Shown here: positions 25,700 to 34,865 of the stretch, in pieces
How the letters are laid out: each line of letters starts with the position of its first letter
Numbering within the stretch: the stretch's first letter is position 1
DNA from: Flavobacterium sp. JAS
GTDB taxonomy: Bacteria > Bacteroidota > Bacteroidia > Flavobacteriales > Flavobacteriaceae
Length of the DNA: 64,000 bases
Assembly: GCF_020991455.1 (NCBI RefSeq)
Contig: NZ_JAJMOX010000013.1
Location: 124,001-188,000, forward strand
Direction: 5' to 3'
Notes under the pieces: generated by a model
Seen by the model: the letters and a program-made list of their open reading frames with translations, nothing else
The model's database searches: none
What the model was told of the DNA's origin: nothing
Position numbers and translations under genes: made by a program

Positions 25700-26740
25700 T
25701 TATTTAGTAAAAATTTGATTTTCCTGTTCGCTTACTCTTATAAAGGTAGTTCGTTTGGTTAATTCCTTCAATCTTGAAGCGCCTACATAAGTGCAAGTAC
25801 TTCTTATACCTCCTAAAATATCTAATACGGTATTGATGACATTTCCTTTAAAAGGAACCTGAACTGTCTTTCCTTCGCTTGCTCTGTATTCTGCAACACC
25901 TCCAACATGTTTGTCCATTGCGGTTGTTGAACTCATTCCGTAGAATTGCTTGAATTTTTCACCGTTAACTTCTATCAGTTCTCCTCCGCTTTCAGTGTGT
26001 CCGGCAAGCATTCCGCCTAGCATTACAAAATCTGAACCTGCACCAAAAGCTTTTGCAACATCGCCCGGAGTACTGCAACCGCCATCACTGATAATGTGTC
26101 CGCCTAAACCGTGAGCAGCATCGGCACATTCTATAATCGCCGAAAGTTGCGGGTAACCTACACCCGTCTTTACACGTGTAGTACAAACTGAACCTGGTCC
26201 AATTCCGACTTTTACAATATCGGCACCAGCCAATAAAAGCTCTTCCACCATTTCGCCTGTAACTACATTTCCGGCAATAATAACTTTATCAGGATATTGT
26301 TTTCGGGTTTGTTTTAAAAACTGTACAAAATGTTCTGAATATCCATTGGCAACATCTATACAAATAAATTTAAGCAACGGATTTGCCGTTATGATTTGTC
26401 CGATTTTTGTAAAATCTTCTTTTCCGGTTCCGGTACTAATGGCAATATAATTGTAGAAATCCGGTGTTACTTTCTTCAGGAAATTATTCCACTCATCTAA
26501 TGAATAGTGCTTATGAATGGCTGTAAAAAGTTTTTCTTTGGCAAGAACTTCAGCCATTTCAAAAGTACCAACCGTATCCATATTGGCCGCCATAATTGGA
26601 ATCCCTGTCCAGATTGCGGTACTGTGCAAAAATTTAAAATTTCGTTCTAACGAAACTTCCGATCTGCTTTTAAGCGTTGATCTTTTTGGTCGAATCATCA
26701 CATCTTTAAACCCTAATTTCAGATCAGTTTCTATTCTCAT
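25700..26740 (-). CDS. guaC: GMP reductase
   Basis: 346 residues. It reduces GMP to IMP with NADPH, allowing conversion of guanine to adenine nucleotides. The IMPDH/GMPR signature with the catalytic Cys is VKVGIGPGSVCTTRVKTGVG around residues 176-195; the N-terminus LGFKDVMIRPKRSTLKSRSEV and the DGGCSTPGDVAKAFGAG block fit GuaC. There is no CBS pair, and the length matches GMP reductase rather than IMP dehydrogenase. A -7 box TACATTTG lies at 26764-26771 on the minus strand, 23 bases before the start. Followed by a GNAT gene in the same direction. Confidence 0.93.
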   Translation of the reverse strand: MRIETDLKLGFKDVMIRPKRSTLKSRSEVSLERNFKFLHSTAIWTGIPIMAANMDTVGTFEMAEVLAKEKLFTAIHKHYSLDEWNNFLKKVTPDFYNYIAISTGTGKEDFTKIGQIITANPLLKFICIDVANGYSEHFVQFLKQTRKQYPDKVIIAGNVVTGEMVEELLLAGADIVKVGIGPGSVCTTRVKTGVGYPQLSAIIECADAAHGLGGHIISDGGCSTPGDVAKAFGAGSDFVMLGGMLAGHTESGGELIEVNGEKFKQFYGMSSTTAMDKHVGGVAEYRASEGKTVQVPFKGNVINTVLDILGGIRSTCTYVGASRLKELTKRTTFIRVSEQENQIFTK

Positions 26741-26763
26741 GGCTTTGAATTTTCTGTTACTTT

Positions 26764-26771
26764 CAAATGTA
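26764..26771 (-). promoter_or_regulatory. -7 promoter box (TACATTTG) for guaC
   Basis: Exact TAnnTTTG match 23 bases upstream of the guaC ATG. No good -33 element recognised. Confidence 0.5.
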
Positions 26772-26983
26772 AGAATTTTAGAATTTAGAATGCTGATTTT
26801 AGAATGTTAAAACTTTGTGGTTAATTTTGGCACGCGGATGACACGGATTCGCTAAAGCAAAAACGCGGATTTATGCGGATTTTTTTTAAATTTCTCATTG
26901 GAATGCGTTCTCCCGATAGCTATCGGGATCGCTCAACGTGACAAACTTGAAACTTGAAACAAAAGAAAACTTGAAACTTTTTT

Positions 26984-27577
26984 CTATCCGTGAATCGTTT
27001 CACCTTTTCCATAGTTTGTGATGATAGATTCTTCGTAGGCAAGCCATTCTCTCCAGCGTTTTTCGACGTCGATTCCTACTCCATATTTTCTGGCGTATGT
27101 GATGAATGTAACGTAATGTCCGGCTTCGCTTTCCATTAAATCTCTGTAAAAAACAGCCAATTCCTCATCTTGAATGTTTTCAGATAAAACTTTAAAACGT
27201 TCGCAGCTTCTGGCTTCAATCATTGCTGAAAATAATAATCTTTCGACTAAACCTGAAACACGGCTTCCGTCACCGCTTTTCTTCATGTACAAATACAATT
27301 CGTTTACGTAATCGTCTTTGCGTTCTCGTCCTAGTTTTAATCCTCTTTTGATGATTATATTGTGAACTTGCTCAAAATGGTCAATTTCTTCTTTGGCTAA
27401 AGCCAATAAATCTTTCACTAAATCCTGATGTTCTGAATTATTGGTGATAATTGTAATCGCGTTTGTTGCTGCTTTTTGCTCACACCAAGCGTGATCTGTC
27501 AAGATTTCTTCAATATTTTTTTCTACAATATTTACCCATCTTGGATCTGTTGGCAATTGTAATCTTAATACGCCCAT
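26984..27577 (-). CDS. miaE: tRNA-(ms2io6A37) hydroxylase MiaE-like
   Basis: 197 residues, a four-helix ferritin-like di-iron protein. MiaE hydroxylates the isopentenyl group of modified adenosine-37 in tRNA. Iron ligands are expected in EQKAATNAI (near residue 33), AKEEIDHFEQVHNII (near 65), the EARSCERFKVL helix (near 115) and MESEAGHYVTFI (near 148), each carrying E or E-x2-H as in the family. The opening LRLQLPTDPRWVNIVEKNIE is characteristic. The gene stands alone between spacers made of TTGAAACTTGAAAC-type repeats. The start at 27577 gives the usual family N-terminus. Confidence 0.9.
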   Translation of the reverse strand: MGVLRLQLPTDPRWVNIVEKNIEEILTDHAWCEQKAATNAITIITNNSEHQDLVKDLLALAKEEIDHFEQVHNIIIKRGLKLGRERKDDYVNELYLYMKKSGDGSRVSGLVERLLFSAMIEARSCERFKVLSENIQDEELAVFYRDLMESEAGHYVTFITYARKYGVGIDVEKRWREWLAYEESIITNYGKGETIHG

Positions 27578-27584
27578 GTTTTTT

Positions 27585-27738
27585 TGTTTATTTTGTTTCA
27601 GGTTTTCTTTGTTTCAAGTTGCTTCGCCGCCTCGACTTTAGTCTCGGAAATACTAAAACGAAAAAAGTTTAAAGTTCTGTTCTACGTTTTTCTCCGCATT
27701 ACAAAACTTTAAACTTGAAACTTTAAACTTGAAACTAT
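27585..27738. repeat. Repeat-rich spacer of GAAACTTGAAAC / GTTTCAAGTT phrases
   Basis: The spacer between miaE and glyA has GTTTCAGG and GTTTCAAGTT on the left and three AAACTTTAAACTTGAAAC units on the right, able to pair loosely. The same phrases recur at 26942-26976, 53471-53600 and near 56930. Confidence 0.65.
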
Positions 27739-27739
27739 A

Positions 27740-29014
27740 TTAATATACGAAAATTGGTCTTTCGCTCATCATTTCGTTTACTTCGTTTGCTACTTCTTCG
27801 ATAACTGCTTCATTTGTATGATCAGTAAGTACTTTATCGATTAAAGCTACGATTGTTTCCATATCTTCTTCAACTAAACCACGAGTTGTGATTGCAGCTG
27901 TTCCTACACGAATTCCAGAAGTTACAAATGGTGATTTGTCATCAAACGGAACCATGTTTTTATTTACTGTTATTTCAGCTTTTACTAATGCATTTTCAGC
28001 TTCTTTACCAGAAATATTTTTATTTCTTAAGTCAATAAGCATCATGTGGTTATCAGTTCCGCCAGAAATAATGTTGTATCCTCTTTTTACAAAAGCATCT
28101 GCCATAGCGTTTGCATTTTTTTGTAATTGCATAGCATAAGTAAAGAACTCATCTTTAAGAGCTTCACCAAAAGCTACAGCTTTAGCAGCGATAATGTGCA
28201 TTAAAGGTCCTCCTTGGTTTCCTGGGAAAACAGCAAGATCTAATAATGAAGACATCATTCTGATTTCTCCTTTTGGAGTTTTTAATCCTTGTGGATTTTC
28301 AAAATCTTTCCCCATCAAGATCAAACCTCCACGTGGTCCACGTAATGTTTTGTGTGTTGTTGTAGAAACAATATGACAATGTGGAATTGGGTCATTCATC
28401 AATCCTTTTGCAATAAGACCTGCAGGATGAGAAATATCAGCAAATAAGATTGCTCCTACACTATCTGCAATTTGTCTGAAACGTGCAAAATCCATATCAC
28501 GAGAATAAGCCGAAGCTCCTGCGATGATTAATTTTGGTTGCTCTTTTGTAGCAATTTCCTGAATTTTATCATAGTCTAAACGACCAGTTTCAGCATCTAC
28601 ACCGTAAAAAACCGGTTTGTATAAACGTCCTGAAAAGTTTACAGGAGAACCGTGAGTCAAGTGACCACCATGAGATAAATCGAAACCTAATATAGTATCA
28701 CCAGGATTTAAACATGCATGGTAAACTGCTGTATTAGCCTGAGATCCTGAGTGTGGCTGCACGTTTGCATATTCAGCACCAAATAATTCTTTGGCTCTGT
28801 CAATTGCAATTTGCTCAATAACGTCTACTACTTCGCAACCGCCGTAGTATCTTTTGCCAGGGTATCCCTCAGCATATTTATTAGTTAAAACAGAACCAGC
28901 TGCTTCCATTACCTCATCACTTACAAAATTCTCTGAAGCGATAAGTTCTAATCCGTGAATTTGTCTGTCTTGTTCCTCTAGTATAAGGTCAAAAATTTGT
29001 TCGTCGCGTTGCAT
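27740..29014 (-). CDS. glyA: Serine hydroxymethyltransferase
   Basis: 424 residues. It interconverts serine and glycine with tetrahydrofolate and supplies one-carbon units; cytoplasmic PLP enzyme. The PLP-binding lysine is in VSTTTHKTLRGPRGG around residue 230; PHSGSQANTAVYHACLNPGD near residue 80 and LELIASENFVSDEVMEAAGS at the N-terminus are diagnostic. The ATG at 29014 (MQRDEQIFDLILEEQ) is chosen; an in-frame ATG 51 bases upstream would overlap the -7 box TATTTTTG at 29040-29047. Divergent from fahA with a shared promoter region. Confidence 0.96.
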   Translation of the reverse strand: MQRDEQIFDLILEEQDRQIHGLELIASENFVSDEVMEAAGSVLTNKYAEGYPGKRYYGGCEVVDVIEQIAIDRAKELFGAEYANVQPHSGSQANTAVYHACLNPGDTILGFDLSHGGHLTHGSPVNFSGRLYKPVFYGVDAETGRLDYDKIQEIATKEQPKLIIAGASAYSRDMDFARFRQIADSVGAILFADISHPAGLIAKGLMNDPIPHCHIVSTTTHKTLRGPRGGLILMGKDFENPQGLKTPKGEIRMMSSLLDLAVFPGNQGGPLMHIIAAKAVAFGEALKDEFFTYAMQLQKNANAMADAFVKRGYNIISGGTDNHMMLIDLRNKNISGKEAENALVKAEITVNKNMVPFDDKSPFVTSGIRVGTAAITTRGLVEEDMETIVALIDKVLTDHTNEAVIEEVANEVNEMMSERPIFVY

Positions 29015-29039
29015 TTTTTCGTTTTTCGTTAATTTCCTG

Positions 29040-29066
29040 CAAAAATACAAAAAAACGTTTGCCAAA
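29040..29066 (-). promoter_or_regulatory. glyA promoter (TTTG / TATTTTTG)
   Basis: On the minus strand, TTTG at 29063-29066 precedes TATTTTTG at 29040-29047 by 15 bases (short of the usual spacing). It overlaps the fahA promoter on the plus strand; both use the palindrome GTTTGCCAAAC at 29057-29067. Confidence 0.6.
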
Positions 29067-29088
29067 CTGTTAGATTATGATATATTTG
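29058..29088 (+). promoter_or_regulatory. fahA promoter (TTTG / TATATTTG)
   Basis: TTTG at 29058-29061 and TATATTTG at 29081-29088 are separated by 19 bases, an ideal Bacteroidota promoter, 34 bases before the ATG at 29123. Confidence 0.75.
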
Positions 29089-29122
29089 ACATAGAATTTT
29101 TCAACAAATAATTAACACTCAC

Positions 29123-30406
29123 ATGCCAATAACCGCCAACGATACCAAAAGAAAATCATGGTTAGAAGTACCAGAAAATAGTGACTTCCCTATTCAAAAT
29201 ATTCCTTTCGGTGTATTTCTTACTAAAGAAAATGTCGTTACAGTAGGAACGCGAATTGGCGATCATGCCATAGATTTAGGAGCTTTACAACAGTTAAACT
29301 ATTTTGAAGGAATAGATTTAACAGATGATATGTTCATGCAGGACACGCTAAATGATTTTATTTCTGACGGAAAAAAAACATGGCGTCTCGTTCGAAATCG
29401 CATTGCCGAGATTTTCGACGAAAACAATCCACAACTTAGAGATTCAACAAAAGATCGCGATATTGTTATTTTTAAAATTGACGATGTTGAGATGCAATTG
29501 CCTGTTTTAATTGGTGATTACACTGATTTTTACTCTAGTAAAGAGCACGCAACAAACGTAGGAAAGATGTTTCGTGATCCGGAAAATGCTTTATTACCAA
29601 ACTGGTTACATATTCCGGTAGGATACCACGGAAGAAGCTCAACTATTGTTCCGTCTGGGATTCCGGTTCACAGACCAATGGGACAAACTTTACCAAACGG
29701 TGAAAAATTACCTGTTTTTGGTGCTTCTCGTTTAGTAGATTTTGAACTTGAAACGGCTTTCATTACTACTGATGTAAATGTAATGGGAGAAAACATACCT
29801 ACTTATGAAGCCGAAGATTATATTTTCGGAATGGTTTTATTGAATGATTGGAGCGCGCGTGATATTCAGAAATGGGAATATGTGCCTCTTGGACCATTCT
29901 TAGCTAAAAACTTTGCAACGTCAATTTCTCCTTGGATTGTAACTATGGATGCTTTGGAACCTTTTAGAACTAAAGGGCCTAAACAAGATCCGTCTCCGCT
30001 TCCTTATTTACAAACTAAAGGAAAAAAAGCGTTTGACATTCATTTAGAAGTTTCAATTCAACCTGAAAATCAAGAAGAAACAATCGTTTCTCAATCAAAT
30101 TTCAAATATTTATATTGGTCAATGGCACAGCAATTAGCACATCATACTTCAAACGGATGTCGTGTAAATTCTGGTGACATGATGGGTTCCGGAACCATTT
30201 CTGGTCCAACTCCTGATAGTTTTGGTTCTATGTTAGAATTAACTTGGGGAGGAAAAAATCCAATTAAATTAAAAGATGGTGGAGAACGTAAATTTATTGA
30301 AGATAATGATACGGTAATCATCAGAGGTTTCTGTGAAAATGCAGAAGTTCGTCTTGGTTTCGGAGAGGTTTCCAGCCAATTATTACCTCCTTTTATCAGA
30401 CCATGA
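29123..30406 (+). CDS. fahA: Fumarylacetoacetase
   Basis: 427 residues, the full length of the family. It hydrolyses 4-fumarylacetoacetate to fumarate and acetoacetate, the last step of tyrosine degradation through homogentisate. Metal- and substrate-binding blocks are DYTDFYSSKEHATNVGKMF (about residue 131), PVGYHGRSSTIVPSG (about 167), ELETAFIT (about 206) and NDWSARDIQKWEYVPLGPF (about 240). The other tyrosine-catabolic genes (hppD, hmgA) are not in the window. Divergent from glyA with a well-formed promoter and followed by a strong terminator, so it is monocistronic. Cytoplasmic. Confidence 0.95.
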   Translation: MPITANDTKRKSWLEVPENSDFPIQNIPFGVFLTKENVVTVGTRIGDHAIDLGALQQLNYFEGIDLTDDMFMQDTLNDFISDGKKTWRLVRNRIAEIFDENNPQLRDSTKDRDIVIFKIDDVEMQLPVLIGDYTDFYSSKEHATNVGKMFRDPENALLPNWLHIPVGYHGRSSTIVPSGIPVHRPMGQTLPNGEKLPVFGASRLVDFELETAFITTDVNVMGENIPTYEAEDYIFGMVLLNDWSARDIQKWEYVPLGPFLAKNFATSISPWIVTMDALEPFRTKGPKQDPSPLPYLQTKGKKAFDIHLEVSIQPENQEETIVSQSNFKYLYWSMAQQLAHHTSNGCRVNSGDMMGSGTISGPTPDSFGSMLELTWGGKNPIKLKDGGERKFIEDNDTVIIRGFCENAEVRLGFGEVSSQLLPPFIRP

Positions 30407-30439
30407 AGAGATACTAAAATATCAGAAGATATATAAATG

Positions 30440-30474
30440 AAAAAACCTTGTTAGTTACTAACAAGGTTTTTTTA
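30440..30474 (+). terminator. fahA terminator
   Basis: AAAAAACCTTGTTAGT pairs with ACTAACAAGGTTTTTT across a one-base centre, followed by a T-run, 33 bases past the stop. A T-run on one side and an A-run on the other allow both directions. Confidence 0.85.
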
Positions 30475-30476
30475 TG

Positions 30477-30569
30477 TTTTAATCTCGCAAAGACGCGAAG
30501 TCCCAAAGTTTAAAGTATAAATACTTTAAAAACCAAGCTTTGCTACTTCGCGTCTTTACGAGATTAAAA
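30477..30569. repeat. 25-bp inverted repeat (CTCGCAAAGACGCGAAGT)
   Basis: Arms at 30477-30501 and 30545-30569 pair over 25 bases with one mismatch across 43 bases. It lies between the fahA terminator and the agmatine deiminase stop, and its arms carry the dispersed CGCAAAGACGCGAAG phrase. Confidence 0.85.
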
Positions 30570-30572
30570 AAA

Positions 30573-31613
30573 TTAAGCCGGAATCTGTTGACTCAAACAA
30601 TGTAAAGTTCCAAATCCCCAGATAAAATCAATACAACTTATTCCGATTACTTCTCTATCAGGGAAACATTCAGATAATATATTTAATGCTACTCTATCGT
30701 TACTGTCATTAAAAGTTGGTACTAAAACACATTTGTTCAGGATTAAGAAGTTAGCATAACTTGCAGGCAATCTTAAATCTTCAAAATCTACACGTTTTGG
30801 CATTGGCAATGCCACAATTGTTGGAGATTTTCCGTCTTCTAGTTTAGCATTTTGCAAACGTTTCAAATTATCCTGTAATGGTTTGTAATTTGAATCGTTT
30901 TTATCTGTTTCTACAATCGTTACAATTGTATCTTCATTTACAAATCGGCATAAATCGTCGATATGTCCGTGTGTATCGTCGCCTTCTATTCCGTCTCCAA
31001 GCCAGATTACATTGGTAACTCCTAAATATTCTTTAAAAACAGCTTCGTAATCTTCTTTAGTGAAGTTTTTATTTCGAACCTGAATTGTTGGATGCATTAA
31101 ACATTCTTCAGAAGTCAATAAAGTTCCTTTTCCGTTTACATCAATCGCGCCGCCTTCTACAATTACCGGTTTTCCTTTGTACATCACCTGTGTTAGGGGA
31201 ACATCAATAAATTCAGCTATTTTGCCTGGAACAAATTTATCTAACTGATAGTTTTTATATTTTGCCCAACCGTTAAAATTGAAGTTTAGTGCTTCTCTTT
31301 TTGAACCATTTTTTACAATAATTGGCCCTGAGTCACGCATCCAGCTTCTGTTTGTTTTATGAACAATAAAAGAAACATTGGCAAGGTTTACACGTGCCCT
31401 TTCTAACATTTCGGCTACTTTTTCTTTCAGTTTTTCATCGGCTACGACTAAAAAAACAGTTTCAAAAGTGGCTACTTTTTTAATAAATTCTACAAAAGCC
31501 CATTGAACAGCCTCGTATTTTCCTGGCCAGTCATTACCATTATGCGGAAAACACAATACAATTCCTTGTTGTTTTTCCCATTCTGCTGGAAATCTTCTAT
31601 TATTTGTTGACAT
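30573..31613 (-). CDS. aguA: Agmatine deiminase
   Basis: 346 residues. It converts agmatine to N-carbamoylputrescine and ammonia, the middle route of polyamine synthesis from arginine. The pentein-fold catalytic residues are present: the nucleophile Cys339 in TLHCLSQQIP at the very end, the His in DTHGHIDDLCRFV near residue 218, and EGGAIDVNGKG near 155. The opening RFPAEWEKQQGIVLCFPHNG fits the agmatine deiminase/PAD-like family. A -7 box TATCTTTG is at 31640-31647 (minus). Its pathway partner, N-carbamoylputrescine amidase, is at 34866-35753, separated by two plus-strand genes. Confidence 0.92.
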   Translation of the reverse strand: MSTNNRRFPAEWEKQQGIVLCFPHNGNDWPGKYEAVQWAFVEFIKKVATFETVFLVVADEKLKEKVAEMLERARVNLANVSFIVHKTNRSWMRDSGPIIVKNGSKREALNFNFNGWAKYKNYQLDKFVPGKIAEFIDVPLTQVMYKGKPVIVEGGAIDVNGKGTLLTSEECLMHPTIQVRNKNFTKEDYEAVFKEYLGVTNVIWLGDGIEGDDTHGHIDDLCRFVNEDTIVTIVETDKNDSNYKPLQDNLKRLQNAKLEDGKSPTIVALPMPKRVDFEDLRLPASYANFLILNKCVLVPTFNDSNDRVALNILSECFPDREVIGISCIDFIWGFGTLHCLSQQIPA

Positions 31614-31639
31614 AAAGTGATTCTAAATTTGAAAGTATG

Positions 31640-31647
31640 CAAAGATA
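31640..31647 (-). promoter_or_regulatory. -7 promoter box (TATCTTTG) for agmatine deiminase
   Basis: Exact TAnnTTTG match on the minus strand, 26 bases upstream of the ATG; no clear -33. Confidence 0.5.
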
Positions 31648-31770
31648 AACATTCGGGAGGATTATAAAATAGTAGTATGAAATCTAATTGGAATTAAGCC
31701 AAAATATCTGATAAAAATTAAGTTAAAGATTAAATAATGAAGACTTAATATAGGTCGAAGTTCTGCGAAT

Positions 31771-31778
31771 TAAATTTG
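31771..31778 (+). promoter_or_regulatory. -7 promoter box (TAAATTTG) for the choice-of-anchor I gene
   Basis: Exact TAnnTTTG match 22 bases upstream of the ATG at 31801; no clear -33 element. Confidence 0.45.
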
Positions 31779-31800
31779 GCAAAACTAAAAAAACACAAAA

Positions 31801-33324
31801 ATGAAAAAACTAAGTATCTCATTATTAACAGCTGTAATTATTATGACGAGCTGTAATAACGACGAAAACGCAAAAAACGAAACTCCTGAAGTTGTTGTGA
31901 ATGAAAATCCTGCAACTTTTAAAGAAATTGGTTCTATCACTATTGGTGGTGAAGCTGCAGCGGAAATTTCGGCTTATGACGAAAAAACAAAAAAACTTTT
32001 TACAGTAAATAATAGCGGAACAAACCAAATCGATGTAATTGATCTAACTGATCCTACAAAACCAACCAAAATTGGTAAAATAGATTTAACACCATACGAA
32101 GGAGCTTCAAATAGTGTTTCTGTTTTTGAGGGAAAACTTGCTGTGGCTTTAGAATCGACAGTTAACAAACAAGGAAATGGAAAAGTAGTTGTTTTTAATA
32201 CTTCTGATTTAAGCTTAATCAAACAAATTACGGTTGGTGCATTGCCAGATATGATAACTTTTTCGCCTGACGGAAAATACATTATGACAGCTAACGAAGG
32301 GGAACCAAATACGGATTATTCACAAGATCCGGAGGGAACTATTTCTATTATAGAGGTAACTAACAATTATGCGGTTACTACTTTAAATTTTGCTTCTCTT
32401 AGCGGTCAGGCTGCTACTTTGCAAAAAGACGGTTTCAGAATCTCGAAGTTTGCAAAAAGCTTTGCTCAGGATATTGAACCAGAATATGTAACAATTTCTG
32501 ATGATTCTAAAACGGCTTGGGTTACTTTACAGGAAAATAATGGTGTTGCAAAGGTAGATTTGACTTCTAAAACTATTACGGCAATTTATCCTTTAGGTTT
32601 TAAAGATTTCAATACTGCTGACAATGCAATTGATGTAAGTGATAAAGATGACAAAATAGCTTTTAATCCATGGAAAGTAAAAGGAATGTTTATGCCGGAC
32701 GGAATTAGTCATTTTATAGCAAATAATACTCCTTATTTTGTTACGGCAAACGAAGGTGATGCAAGAGAATATACAGCTAATACTGATATTAAAAGAATGA
32801 AAGATATGAAGTTGGACGCAACAGTTTTTCCTGATGCTGCAACTTTAAAATTGGAACCAAACTTAGGCAGATTAAATCTTGTTGCAGACATGGGAGATAA
32901 CGATGGTGATGGTGACCTGGATGAAATGGTAGCTTTTGGCGCTCGTTCTTTTTCTATATGGAATGGAAACACTGGAAAAATAGTGTATGACAGTAAAAAT
33001 GATGTAGATAAAAAAACACAGGAATTAGGAACTTACGATGACAAACGCAGCGACGATAAAGGTTCTGAACCTGAAGCTGTGGTTGCTGTTAAAATGGGAA
33101 CTCAAAATATTCTGTTTGTTGGCTTAGAAAGATCTGATGCTTTTATGACTTATGATGTAACAAATCCGGCTTCTCCACAATATCTACAAACAGTAAAAAC
33201 GGGCGATGCACCAGAAGGAGTTCTTTTTATTCCGGCTTCTAAAAGTCCAACAAAAAGAAGTTTATTAGTTGTTAGCAGCGAAGGCGATGGAACTATAAAA
33301 ATCTATCAGCCAGATTTAAAATAA
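31801..33324 (+). CDS. Choice-of-anchor I family lipoprotein (beta-propeller-like)
   Basis: 507 residues with a lipoprotein signal (Cys in MTSCNNDENA, residue about 18), so anchored in the envelope. The rest follows the choice-of-anchor I pattern: repeated blade-like motifs such as FTVNNSGTNQIDVIDLTDP, MITFSPDGKYIMTANEGEPN, YFVTANEGDAREYT and LFVGLERSDAFMTYDVTNP. DNDGDGDLDEMVAFGARSFS near residue 370 looks like a calcium-binding Asp loop. Relatives are found next to phosphatases and phytase-like proteins, but no activity can be assigned here. The gene is single, with its own promoter box and a strong terminator. Confidence 0.85.
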   Translation: MKKLSISLLTAVIIMTSCNNDENAKNETPEVVVNENPATFKEIGSITIGGEAAAEISAYDEKTKKLFTVNNSGTNQIDVIDLTDPTKPTKIGKIDLTPYEGASNSVSVFEGKLAVALESTVNKQGNGKVVVFNTSDLSLIKQITVGALPDMITFSPDGKYIMTANEGEPNTDYSQDPEGTISIIEVTNNYAVTTLNFASLSGQAATLQKDGFRISKFAKSFAQDIEPEYVTISDDSKTAWVTLQENNGVAKVDLTSKTITAIYPLGFKDFNTADNAIDVSDKDDKIAFNPWKVKGMFMPDGISHFIANNTPYFVTANEGDAREYTANTDIKRMKDMKLDATVFPDAATLKLEPNLGRLNLVADMGDNDGDGDLDEMVAFGARSFSIWNGNTGKIVYDSKNDVDKKTQELGTYDDKRSDDKGSEPEAVVAVKMGTQNILFVGLERSDAFMTYDVTNPASPQYLQTVKTGDAPEGVLFIPASKSPTKRSLLVVSSEGDGTIKIYQPDLK

Positions 33325-33342
33325 TTTTCACATTCATTTGTT

Positions 33343-33379
33343 TAAAAAAGGGTAAAACATACGTTTTACCCTTTTTTTA
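33343..33379 (+). terminator. Terminator of the choice-of-anchor I gene
   Basis: AAAAGGGTAAAAC pairs with GTTTTACCCTTTT over a short loop (ATAC), followed by a long T-run, 19 bases past the stop. Confidence 0.88.
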
Positions 33380-33478
33380 TATCATTTATTGAGCTTATTT
33401 TAACTAATTTACATAATTAAAAGCTAAAATATGGGAATTATGTAAGAGCAAATAGAACACATTCTAAAACGTGTCCTA

Positions 33479-33486
33479 TAAATTTG
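33479..33486 (+). promoter_or_regulatory. -7 promoter box (TAAATTTG) for the OmpA-family gene
   Basis: Exact TAnnTTTG match 40 bases before the ATG at 33527; no -33 recognised. Confidence 0.45.
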
Positions 33487-33526
33487 TTATGAGTTTAAAA
33501 TAAAAACCAACTTAAATTTTGATATC

Positions 33527-34792
33527 ATGAAAAAGAAATTAGTTTCCGTATCCTTATTAATACTATCATTTGCAGCAAATGCACAAAATATGGCGACAAC
33601 TTCAACGAAGCCTCAAATCGATAAACCTGCCTACGATAGATGGTCTATAGAATTAAATGGTGGTCTAAACAAACCCATGCGAGCAATAACTCCTGGTTAT
33701 TCTACAGCAACCCTTAGCCCTTTTCACGCAGATTTAGGTGTGAGATATATGTTTAATCCTAAATTCGGTTTCAAATTGGATTTCGGATATGATCAATTTC
33801 AAGAACGCAACGACACTCCAGACTTCAAAAGCACCTATATTAGAACAAGTTTACAAGGGGTAATTAATCTTGGCCGAACATTAAATTTCGAAACCTGGAC
33901 TAATACATTTGGTTTATTGGCGCATGGTGGTTTTGGTGTTTCTCAATTAACATCTGACAAAGGTTTTGATGGTGAAGATTACATGGCCCACGGAATTATT
34001 GGTTTAACAGGACAAGTTAGACTTAGTAACAGTATTGCTCTAACTGGGGATCTTACCGGAATTGTTAACGGAAGACAAAACCACAACTTTGACGGAATGG
34101 GAGTTCCAGCCACTGGTTCGTTAGACGGAGTATTATTAAACGCCTCTGTTGGTTTGACTTTTTACTTAGGTAAAAATGAAAAACATGCTGACTGGTATTC
34201 TGAAGATAATGAAAGACTAAATAAATTAGAAGACAGAGTTACTTCAATTGAAACCGGTCTTATCGATACTGACAAAGATGGTGTTGCTGATTTGTATGAC
34301 TTAGAGCCAAACACTATTTCAGGAGTTGCCGTTAATACAAAAGGACAATCTATTGATAACAATCAAAATGGTGTGCCTGATGAATTAGAAAGTTATTTAG
34401 ATAAAACTTATTCTAAAAAAGGCAGCGAAACCGCAACAAATAATACTGTAGAAGAATTGATTAACGGTGGATATGTAAATGTTTACTTCGATTTTAACTC
34501 TTCAAAACCAACAAACGCTTCGTTATCTGGTGTTGATTTCTTAGTGAAATACTTGAAAAACAATCCTAACAAATCTGCTGATATTATAGGTTATGCTGAC
34601 GAAATTGGAAATTCTAGCTACAATACTGAATTATCAAGAAAAAGAGCTGAAGCTGTGAAAAAAGTAGCTACAAATGCCGGAATTGATGCTTCAAGATTGA
34701 ATGTAATTGCAAATGGCGAAGATACTTCTGTGAATAAAAAATCTAAAGAAGCTCGTCAAATCGTGAGAAGGGTTACTTTCCAGGTAAAATAA
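33527..34792 (+). CDS. OmpA-family outer membrane protein with calcium-loop linker
   Basis: 421 residues. After a signal peptide ending AANAQ, an N-terminal beta-barrel of about 190 residues is followed by a short coiled segment (DNERLNKLEDRVTSIETG) and Asp-rich thrombospondin-3-like loops (DTDKDGVADLYDLEPNT and DNNQNGVPDELESYL, residues about 245-290). The C-terminal OmpA domain (about 318-421) binds peptidoglycan; its signature is IIGYADEIGNSSYNTELSRKR with the conserved Asp and Arg. It links outer membrane and cell wall. Monocistronic, ending at a strong terminator shared with the convergent amidase gene. Confidence 0.92.
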   Translation: MKKKLVSVSLLILSFAANAQNMATTSTKPQIDKPAYDRWSIELNGGLNKPMRAITPGYSTATLSPFHADLGVRYMFNPKFGFKLDFGYDQFQERNDTPDFKSTYIRTSLQGVINLGRTLNFETWTNTFGLLAHGGFGVSQLTSDKGFDGEDYMAHGIIGLTGQVRLSNSIALTGDLTGIVNGRQNHNFDGMGVPATGSLDGVLLNASVGLTFYLGKNEKHADWYSEDNERLNKLEDRVTSIETGLIDTDKDGVADLYDLEPNTISGVAVNTKGQSIDNNQNGVPDELESYLDKTYSKKGSETATNNTVEELINGGYVNVYFDFNSSKPTNASLSGVDFLVKYLKNNPNKSADIIGYADEIGNSSYNTELSRKRAEAVKKVATNAGIDASRLNVIANGEDTSVNKKSKEARQIVRRVTFQVK

Positions 34793-34809
34793 ACACTTTA
34801 ATACAATTA

Positions 34810-34846
34810 AAAAAGGCTGCTTCAAACAATTGAAGCAGCCTTTTTA
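34810..34846. terminator. Bidirectional terminator between ompA-like and amidase genes
   Basis: A 15-bp stem (AAAAAGGCTGCTTCA / TGAAGCAGCCTTTTT) with a 6-nt loop and A/T runs on both sides, lying between two converging stop codons. Confidence 0.9.
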
Positions 34847-34865
34847 TTTTTATTCTAATAAGAAA

